Shown here: piece after piece, positions 1-5,650 of the stretch
Position numbering within the stretch: the first letter of the stretch is position 1
Layout: every line of letters begins with the position of its first letter
From: Nitrospirota bacterium
Lineage (GTDB): Bacteria > Nitrospirota > Thermodesulfovibrionia > Thermodesulfovibrionales > JdFR-88
Reading direction: 5' to 3'
Assembly (NCBI GenBank): GCA_021819985.1
Contig: JAKAEG010000111.1
Span: forward strand, 1 to 9,216
DNA length: 9,216 bases
Notes under the pieces: generated by a model
Told to the model about the DNA's origin: nothing
What the model saw: the letters and a program-made list of their open reading frames with translations, nothing else
Databases searched by the model: none
Position numbers and translations under genes: made by a program

Positions 1-1
1 C

Positions 2-313
2 GACCATTCGGCTGTGGAGTTCTTTAAATCCACTGAAGGCGCGCTTGAGGTCTTCAGGAGCGGAGCGCGGCTTGCCAAGGGCACAACGGACGAAAAAGGT
101 CTGGTGCACACCTATTTCGCCAATCCTTTCGGCGCGCCCCAGCGCAGGGACATTCATGAAACACAGGCAAAATTCTATTTCGATTACATGTTCAAGGCCG
201 GCGTCAGGATCGGGCAGATACGGACGAGACTGGGCATCGGAGGATTCGAGCATACAGGGCCGAGGGCTGCTTCAATGGGCCTGCTGCAGATCATCCGCGA
301 TTCGAAGCGTTGA
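2..313 (+). CDS. 3' end of an unidentified protein-coding gene (partial)
   Basis: The window opens inside this reading frame, which is open from base 2 to the TGA at 311-313 and gives about 103 C-terminal residues. A GTG at 14 could be read as a start, but no ribosome binding site is visible ahead of it, so the gene most likely begins upstream of the window. The product is soluble-looking: charged, with no membrane segment, no CxxCH heme motif and no metal-binding cysteines. It contains an aromatic stretch (FYFDYMF, about residues 58-64) followed by a basic segment with RIGQIRTRLGIGGF. I do not recognise the family. The stop lies only 25 bases before the ccsA start on the same strand, so it may be the upstream member of the cytochrome c maturation operon, but no function is assigned. 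Confidence 0.6.
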   Translation, partial: DHSAVEFFKSTEGALEVFRSGARLAKGTTDEKGLVHTYFANPFGAPQRRDIHETQAKFYFDYMFKAGVRIGQIRTRLGIGGFEHTGPRAASMGLLQIIRDSKR

Positions 314-338
314 ACGGGTATAAGGACCGCATTTCGCG

Positions 339-1058
339 ATGAGCCCCGCGCTTCTGGCCTGGGCGGCGCTGCCCTTTTATCTGGCGGCAATTGCGAAAAG
401 GCGCTTTCTCTATGCGGGGTGCCTTGCCCAGGCGGCCTATCTTCTGTCAAGAGGCATAAAGCTTGGCAGGGTGCCGCTTATAGGCCCGCACGATACCCTC
501 ATATTGCTTGCCGCAAGCCTCGCTGGTTTCTCCGCCTTCTTTAACGAAACAATGCGGCGGGAGAAGGTCTTTGGGATTTTACTCGGGGCCATGGCCTTTT
601 TGTTTTCCGTTTTCGCCATGCTTGCCCGCCCTTTCGAGGGAGCGCTTCCCCCCGTGCTCAGCACTTACTGGTTTGAACTGCACGTGGGGCTTTCTTTTTT
701 CTCCTACGCCCTCTTTGGTATTGGCGCGGCGCTCGGGGTAGTTTACCTGCGCGAGGGCGACGCGGCCCTTGAAAAAAGCCAGTACCGGTCCATACTCTCG
801 GGTTATCTGCTTTTCAGCCTCGCCATGATAGCAGGCGGGGTCTGGGCGTATCTTGCCTGGGGGACATACTGGCTGTGGACCCCGAAGGAGCTTTGGACGT
901 CGATACTTTGGCTCTATTACAGCCTTTATCTCCATCTGCGCCTCCGGCCCGGATGGCATGGGAAGAAGGCCGCGATGGCCGGGGCCATAGGCTTTCTGGT
1001 GGTATTGTTCACATACCTCGGTGTGGGGCTTCTGATGAAAAGCTCCCATACCTTTTAG
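339..1058 (+). CDS. ccsA: CcsA/ResC-type cytochrome c biogenesis protein (heme handling, System II)
   Basis: 239 residues, almost entirely hydrophobic with several membrane segments (approximately 4-19, 52-67, 77-97, 112-135, 152-173, 184-200 and 213-232). Members of this family move heme across or present it at the outer face of the inner membrane and, with ResB/Ccs1, attach it to apocytochrome c. The family signature is visible: a tryptophan-rich motif at 174-186 (WGTYWLWTPKELW), preceded by the conserved His115 in a WFELHVGLSFFSYALF helix and followed by His199 in YLHLRLR. The usual family motif reads WDPKE; here Thr181 stands where Asp is common. The protein is at the short end of the family. 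The ATG at 339 has an AAGGA at 322-326, somewhat distant (12 bases). The resB-like gene starts 12 bases after the stop, so the two form a co-transcribed pair. The family call is firm; the subtype (CcsA versus another CcmC/CcmF relative) is inferred from the neighbour. Confidence 0.88.
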   Translation: MSPALLAWAALPFYLAAIAKRRFLYAGCLAQAAYLLSRGIKLGRVPLIGPHDTLILLAASLAGFSAFFNETMRREKVFGILLGAMAFLFSVFAMLARPFEGALPPVLSTYWFELHVGLSFFSYALFGIGAALGVVYLREGDAALEKSQYRSILSGYLLFSLAMIAGGVWAYLAWGTYWLWTPKELWTSILWLYYSLYLHLRLRPGWHGKKAAMAGAIGFLVVLFTYLGVGLLMKSSHTF

Positions 1059-1070
1059 CCTTCGGGGAAA

Positions 1071-1787
1071 ATGGAATTTTCATTTTCAAAGGGCAGGAAA
1101 GCGCTGTGGGAGGCCTTGACCTCCCAGGGTCTGGCCGTATGGCTTATCGGCCTTGAGACAGCCGTCCTGCTCGTGGGTTCCGTCATCATGGCCCAAAACA
1201 GGGAGGTCACGGGCGCGATGAGCGGCGGGCCACCCCTTTTCCTCTGGCTGACAAGCGGGCCGCTTGTGCTTACCTGGTGGCTTTGGGCCGCGATATTGGT
1301 GCTGGCGCTGCTGGCCATAAACACCATCTGCTGCAGCGTGGAGAGCGTGAGGCGGAAAAAGGGCGGCCTGGTTACTCTTCTTGCCCCCCAGGTCATACAC
1401 GCCGGGTTTCTGCTGATACTCGTTGCCCACCTGATGAGCACGCTTGGGGCCTCAAAGCTCACGGGAGAGCTGCCGGAGGGCGCCCTGGCAAGGCTCCCCT
1501 CAGGGTTTGATCTGTTTCTGGCGAAAGTGGAGTCAGGCACGCGGCCCAACGCGGAAGTGGAATTGCTGTCTCAGGGGATTGTCCTTAAGCGCGGGGCCCT
1601 TGCCCCAAACCATCCGGTCTTTTTTCGCGGGTATGGTTTTTATCTGCAGGATGTGACAATGCAACCTTTCCCTGCCGCGGTAATCGAAGTCAGCCTGGAG
1701 CCCGGCGCCCCGTGGGCGCTTTTGGGGGCCGTGTTTTTCACGGCGGGCGCTGTGCTGCTGGCGCTGCTGAAGACGAGACAGGAGTGA
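1071..1787 (+). CDS. resB: Short ResB/Ccs1-like cytochrome c biogenesis protein
   Basis: 238 residues with four predicted membrane helices (about 22-41, 65-87, 105-126 and 213-233) and one extracytoplasmic domain at about 127-210. This is the ResB/Ccs1 layout in compact form. TM1 (LAVWLIGLETAVLLVGSVIM), TM2 ending in AINTICCSVESV and TM3 with IHAGFLLILVAHL match the usual ResB helices. His110 and His120 in TM3 are the candidate heme ligands. The family typically exceeds 330 residues; here the periplasmic domain is only about 85 residues long, so this is a reduced form or a subfamily typical of anaerobes. In System II, ResB/Ccs1 and CcsA form the heme lyase for periplasmic c-type cytochromes. 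The ATG at 1071 has a purine-rich GGGG at 1064-1067 close upstream and lies 12 bases after ccsA, so co-transcription is likely. The strong hairpin at 1803-1833 closes the unit. Confidence 0.8.
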   Translation: MEFSFSKGRKALWEALTSQGLAVWLIGLETAVLLVGSVIMAQNREVTGAMSGGPPLFLWLTSGPLVLTWWLWAAILVLALLAINTICCSVESVRRKKGGLVTLLAPQVIHAGFLLILVAHLMSTLGASKLTGELPEGALARLPSGFDLFLAKVESGTRPNAEVELLSQGIVLKRGALAPNHPVFFRGYGFYLQDVTMQPFPAAVIEVSLEPGAPWALLGAVFFTAGAVLLALLKTRQE

Positions 1788-1802
1788 GAGGTTTCGTAAA
1801 AC

Positions 1803-1833
1803 GCAAACGGCCCCTTTTTTAGGGGCCGTTTGC
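1803..1833. terminator. Bidirectional hairpin terminator between convergent resB and aldolase genes
   Basis: A perfect 13-bp inverted repeat (GCAAACGGCCCCT at 1803-1815, complementary to 1821-1833) with a 5-base T loop. It sits 15 bases after the resB stop and about 45 bases beyond the stop of the convergent aldolase gene. On the - strand the stem is followed by GTTTTACG, a short U-rich tail. On the + strand the tail is not T-rich, so termination there would rest on stem strength. Its placement between two convergent stops supports a shared role. Confidence 0.8.
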
Positions 1834-1878
1834 CGCTGACTATGCCGGTCTTTCTTATGCCGGGTTTTCCCCGGCGGC

Positions 1879-3213
1879 CTAGAGGTAGACTTCCTTTTTG
1901 ACCAGCACGGGCTTTATGTGCGCGTCTATGAGCTGCCTTGTATTTTTGACCTTGAGCTTTTCAAAGAGGAGCTCGAATTTCTGCTCGATCTCCTTCATGA
2001 TCTCGCCCCTGATCGACGCCGGCAGGTCCCACCATTTCTGCTTGAGCGGGCCGAAGCCTTTTTTCCTTGTCTTGTAGATGAACTGGTCTTCCGTCTCGCT
2101 CTCCTTCTTTTCGCCGGCGTACTCGGTCTTTATGAACTGGTAGACATCCCGCCTGAATTCCTCGGGCAGGTGCTTGCTGTCGTAGATGATGTTCTGAAAG
2201 CCCGTGGCAAGATGGACCTCTATCGTGCCGGTCTTCGGGAACATGTCAAAGGCCTCTTCGGGCAATGTGGAGGCCCCGTGCTGGACGCAGCCGCCGAGGC
2301 CGTAGTTTTTTCTGGCCATATCGGAGAGCACCTTCAGCGTCTCAAAATCTATTTTCACCTTGGCGAGGGTCCCGTCGGGCAGGACGACGCCCCCATGCGA
2401 GGTGCCGGTCTGGACGCTGAGCTTGCTCAGGCCTGCCTTCCCCTTGAAGCTCTCGTTAAAACCCTCCAGGTAGGCCGAAAGCTCGTCGGGGGTGCTGTTT
2501 TTGCCGCCGATTTCCCCTATCTCCCCGCCGGTTGAGACCGTTATCCCTTTGGGTTCGTTCTCACGAATGAACCCGGCCAGCATCGCGGTGTGCTCAAAAT
2601 TCGGCCTCTGCTGCTCCTTGACTGTCGGCCTTGAAAGGTCCACAAGGGTGGACGCATCTATGTCTATGTTGTAAAACTCCGCGTCGATGGCCTCTTTTAT
2701 GAGCCCCCTGATGTATTCCGTCTCGGCCTCCTTCCCCTTCTGGTAGTTCTTCAGGGAGAACTGGAAGTGGTCCCCCTGAATGAATACCGGGCCCCTGAAG
2801 CCTTCCTTCAGGGCGGCGGCCAAAATCACGGTCGCGTACTCAAGCGGCCTCTGCTTTGTATAGCCTATCTCCGAGCGGGCTATCTCGAATATGAACGCGC
2901 CTACCTTGTGCTCCAGCGCCTTTCTGAATATCGCCCTCGATACATCGTATGTAAGCCCCCTTACGTTTATGGCGGGCACGGTGATGCCTGCGTAGTTGCT
3001 TCCCATCGCCATGTAGAAGTCATGGATGGAGCAGGGGATGACGCCCTCTGCCTTTGCGGCCTCCTTTATAGCCGTCAGAAGCGCCGTTTTCCGCGCGGCG
3101 TCCGGCTCGAAGACCGCCTCATGGACGATGCTGTCCAGGTTTTCAATGAATGCGGTCCTGTCCTTCAGTTTTACAGCGCCATTTGCCTCCACAACGTCGC
3201 TAAGATGCTTCAT
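1879..3213 (-). CDS. fba: Class II (metal-dependent) fructose-bisphosphate aldolase family protein
   Basis: 444 residues. Class II aldolases use a divalent metal to cleave or form fructose 1,6-bisphosphate from glyceraldehyde 3-phosphate and DHAP in glycolysis and gluconeogenesis in the cytoplasm. Family motifs are visible in order: GDHFQ at 147-151 (metal-binding His149 region), STGGEIGEIGG at 227-237 (Glu231 and Glu234), GTSHGG at 270-275 (His273), QHGAST at 311-316 (His312) and a phosphate-side segment ending in ATGFQN (336-341). Classic class II enzymes have 280-360 residues; this one carries about 60 extra residues at the N terminus and a charged C-terminal extension (about 365-444). It therefore belongs to a longer branch, and a tagatose-bisphosphate-type or other ketose-bisphosphate specificity cannot be excluded. 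An upstream in-frame ATG at 3258 exists, but the AGGAGG at 3219-3224 selects the ATG at 3213. The gene converges on resB. Any promoter must lie in or beyond the repeat element upstream. Confidence 0.85.
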   Translation of the reverse strand: MKHLSDVVEANGAVKLKDRTAFIENLDSIVHEAVFEPDAARKTALLTAIKEAAKAEGVIPCSIHDFYMAMGSNYAGITVPAINVRGLTYDVSRAIFRKALEHKVGAFIFEIARSEIGYTKQRPLEYATVILAAALKEGFRGPVFIQGDHFQFSLKNYQKGKEAETEYIRGLIKEAIDAEFYNIDIDASTLVDLSRPTVKEQQRPNFEHTAMLAGFIRENEPKGITVSTGGEIGEIGGKNSTPDELSAYLEGFNESFKGKAGLSKLSVQTGTSHGGVVLPDGTLAKVKIDFETLKVLSDMARKNYGLGGCVQHGASTLPEEAFDMFPKTGTIEVHLATGFQNIIYDSKHLPEEFRRDVYQFIKTEYAGEKKESETEDQFIYKTRKKGFGPLKQKWWDLPASIRGEIMKEIEQKFELLFEKLKVKNTRQLIDAHIKPVLVKKEVYL

Positions 3214-3218
3214 GCAGT

Positions 3219-3224
3219 CCTCCT
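3219..3224 (-). promoter_or_regulatory. Shine-Dalgarno that sets the aldolase start
   Basis: The - strand reads AGGAGG five bases before ATGAAG at 3213. This perfect site decides between the ATG at 3213 and an in-frame ATG 15 codons upstream, which would begin inside the terminal repeat of the neighbouring mobile element and has no comparable site. Confidence 0.85.
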
Positions 3225-3257
3225 TTGGAAGTGTTGCCCGGCTGCCCCGTATATACA

Positions 3258-3435
3258 AGAACCTATCTCAAAATTGCTTCTGCTGCAAGAGGCTGAAATC
3301 GCGTCATACGGTGTCGCAAAAGAGAAACCGTTCTCAACGCAGCGCTGCTGCGCCTCCGGGCGATTTCCCTTTTCCTCCTTGTCTGCCACGATTTCCTCCC
3401 TCTTTCGCTTAAGAATCAATTTTGAGACAGGTTCT
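3258..3435. mobile_element. 178-bp MITE-like element with 19-bp terminal inverted repeats
   Basis: The left end AGAACCTATCTCAAAATTG (3258-3276) and the right end CAATTTTGAGACAGGTTCT (3417-3435) are inverted copies differing at one base. The interior (about 140 bp) has no transposase. An open frame on the - strand crosses it but resembles nothing I recognise; it contains a small GCAGCGCTGC palindrome at 3339-3348. A related right end recurs at 5224-5291, so this is a dispersed element. The ends resemble those of IS5-like and similar DDE transposons, which would mobilise it in trans; that assignment is inference. No convincing target-site duplication is visible. It sits 44 bases upstream of the aldolase start, so it lies where that gene's promoter would be expected. 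Confidence 0.72.
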
Positions 3436-3446
3436 AATAAGATAGC

Positions 3447-3466
3447 AAAAAAACAAGCAAAATGCT
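3447..3466 (-). terminator. Possible weak terminator downstream of bioA
   Basis: Read on the - strand, a short stem AGCA-TTT-TGCT (3456-3466) is followed by TG and then seven T residues (3447-3453). It lies about 57 bases past the bioA stop. The stem is only 4 bp, so the call rests mainly on the T run and the position. Confidence 0.3.
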
Positions 3467-3522
3467 CAGCCAAAAATCTGACGCAGGCCCATCATCTTCA
3501 AAGGTGTGAAAGGCCCTGCCGT

Positions 3523-4908
3523 TTACCGGCCGGTGACGGCCTCTATGCTTGCCCGGATGACATCCATCATCCGTTTCAGATTTTCAGGGCTTATGGCAAG
3601 CGGCGGCATAATGACTATCACATTGCCAAGCGGGCGGATGAAGAGGCCGCCCTCGAGGGCATTATTGGCCACCTTCCATCCGATGCGCTCCCCCCAGTCA
3701 TATGGCTGCCGGCTTTCCCTGTCTTTTACCAGTTCGATCCGCCCCATAAGCCCGAGGTTTTTTGCCTCGCCCACTCCCGCCACGCCGCCGCCCGCGCCCG
3801 ATGCCAGATGTTTCAGTTCCGCGGCAAGCAGCTCCGTCTTTTCAGGGAGACCCTCCAGGACCTTCTCCTTCCCGAAGATTCCAAGCGCCGCAGAGGCGGC
3901 GGCGCAGGCCAGGGGGTTGCCTGTATAGGAGTGGCCGTGGAAAAAAGTCTTAAGCTCCTCGAAACCGCCCAGAAAAGCGCCGTAGACCTCTTCGTTGGTG
4001 ATCGTTGCGGCAAGCGGCAGATAGCCGCCCGTTATCCCCTTCGAGATGCATATTATATCCGGTGTCACCCCTTCGTGCTCGCAGGCGAACATCCTGCCTG
4101 TCCTGCCAAACCCTGTGGCCACCTCGTCCGCGATGAAGAGCACGCCGTATTTCTCGCAGAGTCCCCTTACCCTGCTTAAATAGCCCCGGGGATGGATGAT
4201 CATGCCGCCTGCAGCTTGCACCAGCGGCTCCATTATGAATGCGGCTATCTCGTCGTGGCGCGTCCTGAATATGTCTTCCAGAGCTTCGGCGCAGGCAAGG
4301 CCGCAGTCCAGATGACGGAGCCCGAGGCCGCACCTGTAGCAATAGGGGGACGGGGCCCTGAGGGTCTCGAAGAGCAGGGGGCCGAAGGCGGCATGGAAGA
4401 TGTCCACTCCTCCGACGCTCACGGCCCCGAGCGTGTCCCCGTGGTAGCCGTTTTCAAGCGAGACGAATATCCGTTTTCTTTTTTCCCCTTTTTGCCGCCA
4501 GTACTGAAACGCCATCTTAAGCGAGACCTCGACTGCCGTGGAGCCGTTGTCGGAGTAGAATATCCTTGTCAGGCGCCTGTTTTTTGCGGGCGGAGTAAAA
4601 CTTTTTTCCATGAGCCGGGCGAGCTTTCCCGCCAACTCTATCGATGCCTCGCCGGCAAGCCCAAGGAGGGTCGTGTGGGCGGCTTTTTTCAGTTGTCCGG
4701 CTATGGCCTCGTCGATCTCCTTTTTCCTGTGGCCGAAGATGTTTACCCAGAGGGACGAAACGCCGTCAAGATACCATCTGCCCCTGATGTCCTTTATGAA
4801 GCAGTCCCTTCCCTCCGTTATTATCAGCGGCGCGCCCTCGGCCCATTCCTTCATCTGGGTGAAGGGATGCCAGATGTGGGTCTTGTCAATGGATTCGAGG
4901 TTTTTCAC
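3523..4908 (-). CDS. bioA: Adenosylmethionine-8-amino-7-oxononanoate aminotransferase (DAPA synthase)
   Basis: 461 residues from the chosen GTG. The enzyme is a cytoplasmic PLP-dependent class III aminotransferase that transfers an amino group, classically from S-adenosylmethionine, to 8-amino-7-oxononanoate (KAPA) in biotin synthesis. Seen in order: the BioA hallmark WHPFTQM (13-19), SDNGSTAVE (119-127, PLP phosphate site), GYHGDT (154-159), EP followed by QAAGG (227-234), DEVATGFGRTG (261-271), the PLP lysine Lys290 in ISKGITGGYLPL, and HGHSYTGNPLACAAA (324-338). Four cysteines in a CYRCG...DCGLAC block (190, 193, 202 and 206) are the variant seen in non-enterobacterial BioA. The frame stays open to 5184, but that 92-residue extension lacks family similarity and overlaps a promoter (4941-4970). 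GTG 4908 gives the normal family N terminus; GTG 4935 is the alternative. No other bio genes are nearby. The amino donor (SAM or lysine) cannot be settled by eye. Confidence 0.9.
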   Translation of the reverse strand: MKNLESIDKTHIWHPFTQMKEWAEGAPLIITEGRDCFIKDIRGRWYLDGVSSLWVNIFGHRKKEIDEAIAGQLKKAAHTTLLGLAGEASIELAGKLARLMEKSFTPPAKNRRLTRIFYSDNGSTAVEVSLKMAFQYWRQKGEKRKRIFVSLENGYHGDTLGAVSVGGVDIFHAAFGPLLFETLRAPSPYCYRCGLGLRHLDCGLACAEALEDIFRTRHDEIAAFIMEPLVQAAGGMIIHPRGYLSRVRGLCEKYGVLFIADEVATGFGRTGRMFACEHEGVTPDIICISKGITGGYLPLAATITNEEVYGAFLGGFEELKTFFHGHSYTGNPLACAAASAALGIFGKEKVLEGLPEKTELLAAELKHLASGAGGGVAGVGEAKNLGLMGRIELVKDRESRQPYDWGERIGWKVANNALEGGLFIRPLGNVIVIMPPLAISPENLKRMMDVIRASIEAVTGR

Positions 4909-4940
4909 CCGGCTATGGAAATCGCTGCCGCTCACTCTGC

Positions 4941-4970
4941 ATTTTAAAGAAATTTTTGAAATTTCGTCAA
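4941..4970 (-). promoter_or_regulatory. Predicted sigma70-type promoter for bioA
   Basis: The - strand reads TTGACG (4965-4970), an 18-bp AT-rich spacer, then TAAAAT (4941-4946). Each box differs from consensus at one position. Transcription would start near 4930-4935, giving a very short leader before GTG 4908 and making the longer upstream open frame untranslated. No strong Shine-Dalgarno precedes the GTG, so translation may be weak or nearly leaderless. No biotin operator was recognised. Confidence 0.6.
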
Positions 4971-5223
4971 CAAAAGGGCAATGTAATTGAGGCCGGTCAT
5001 CAGGCGCGATGCCAAGCGGCCTTTGGCTCACCATTGCCTTTTTTTGCGTTTTTTTGTTCAAGATAAAAACCCTAACATCCTTTTTTATAAAGGTTTTTAG
5101 CCCGGCTCCGTTCAAGTGCCAGTGAACACCCCTGAAAAACCCTTTCCGATCCCGGCGTTTGATAAGCCCTGCCGCCCCCATCATATCCGCCGGGGCACGG
5201 CAGTGTCCATATAAAGAGTTTAT

Positions 5224-5291
5224 GATTTCCCTCCTTGCCTGCCACCGATTCCCTCTCTCTTTCGCTTCAAAATCGATTTGAGATAGGTTCT
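5224..5291. repeat. Solo end of the same mobile element (second copy)
   Basis: This segment matches 3362-3435 in the same orientation. Shared blocks include GATTTCCCT, CTCCTTG-CTGCCA, CTCTTTCGCTT and the terminal GAGATAGGTTCTA, with several substitutions and a short gap. It carries only the right terminal repeat; no matching left end (AGAACCTATCTC) is found to its left in the window. It is therefore a truncated or one-ended relic. With the full element at 3258-3435 it flanks bioA in direct orientation. Confidence 0.7.
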
Positions 5292-5454
5292 ATGAAAAAG
5301 GTGCGATTGACCTTGCAGGCGCCAGATGTCATAACCATTTTCCCGAAGTCCCCGGCGGTCTTGATTTGTGATAACTATCTCCCCTTCTACTTTAGCCTCC
5401 TGAGTTAATGCCAAGGATAGCAGAGTTTGCCCTAAACACCGCGCTTTTCAAATC

Positions 5455-5463
5455 TGTTATAAT
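5455..5463 (+). promoter_or_regulatory. Extended -10 promoter reading towards zorA
   Basis: The sequence TGTTATAAT is a perfect extended -10 (TG-N-TATAAT). No good -35 box is seen 17 bp upstream, which is common for extended -10 promoters. The start would fall near 5470, leaving a leader of about 180 bases before zorA. A terminator-like hairpin lies in that leader (5523-5555). It could drive zorABC or be the relic of a promoter for a gene displaced by the island. Confidence 0.5.
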
Positions 5464-5522
5464 GGCGCGAAGTACAACTGGAAATCTCAATTCAGCGGGA
5501 GGCATTATTTTGGAGGTCAGGC

Positions 5523-5555
5523 GGTTTGTTTAACATAACGCAAACCCCCTTTTTT
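5523..5555 (+). terminator. Terminator-like hairpin in the zorA leader (possible attenuator)
   Basis: GGTTTG (5523-5528) pairs with CAAACC (5541-5546) around a 12-base AT-rich loop, followed by CCC and six T residues (5550-5555). The stem is only 6 bp, so it is weak. It lies about 55-85 bases after the predicted start at 5470 and 95 bases before zorA. It may end a short leader RNA or insulate the defence operon from upstream transcription. Confidence 0.4.
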
Positions 5556-5650
5556 GACTGTCAGATTGTATTTTTGGCCGGTATTCTTATTTGCCCTCAC
5601 CGTGCATTTGCCTATTCGGGAAATGAACACTTTCCGGAGATCAACGACTT

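Larger units (their letters stand above)
4971..5650. other. Intergenic region between divergent bioA and zorA
   Basis: About 680 bp with no convincing gene. From left to right it holds T-rich runs near 5038-5058, an AAAAACC...GGTTTTT inverted repeat around 5064-5100, the solo transposon-end repeat (5224-5291), an extended -10 promoter (5455-5463) and a hairpin with a T tail (5523-5555). Base composition shifts from GC-rich to AT-rich across it. A 64-codon open frame on the - strand (5220-5414, TTG start preceded by no clear site) runs through the repeat. Its first 40 residues, before the repeat, could be a remnant of an older gene, but I do not recognise it. The junction of the acquired defence region probably lies in this stretch. 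Confidence 0.6.

Noticed and set aside
1918..2535. 205-codon + strand open frame
   Set aside because: Antisense shadow of the aldolase gene, whose catalytic motifs are intact on the - strand.
3210..3473. 87-codon - strand open frame across the MITE-like element
   Set aside because: It translates through both terminal inverted repeats, has no transposase motif and no usable start signal.
2767..4179. 470-codon open frame on the + strand
   Set aside because: It lies antisense to the aldolase and bioA genes and across the mobile element. It has no family motif and is explained by GC-rich codon bias on the opposite strand.
4192..4947. 251-codon + strand open frame
   Set aside because: Antisense shadow of bioA; the bioA frame carries the PLP lysine and other family motifs.
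5011..5027. GCCAA...TTGGC inverted repeat followed by T-rich sequence
   Set aside because: The stem is only 5 bp and the T run begins about 10 bases later, so it is not a credible terminator.
5220..5414. 64-codon - strand open frame with a TTG start
   Set aside because: It runs through the solo transposon end, has no recognised similarity and at best is a gene remnant, so it is not called as a gene.
5462..5532. 23-codon ATG frame in the zorA leader
   Set aside because: The ATG overlaps the -10 box of the predicted promoter, so it would not be in the transcript made from that promoter, and no ribosome binding site is seen.
5554..5587. TTGACT (5554) with TATTCT (5582) as a zorA promoter
   Set aside because: The spacer of 22 bp is too long for a standard sigma70 promoter.
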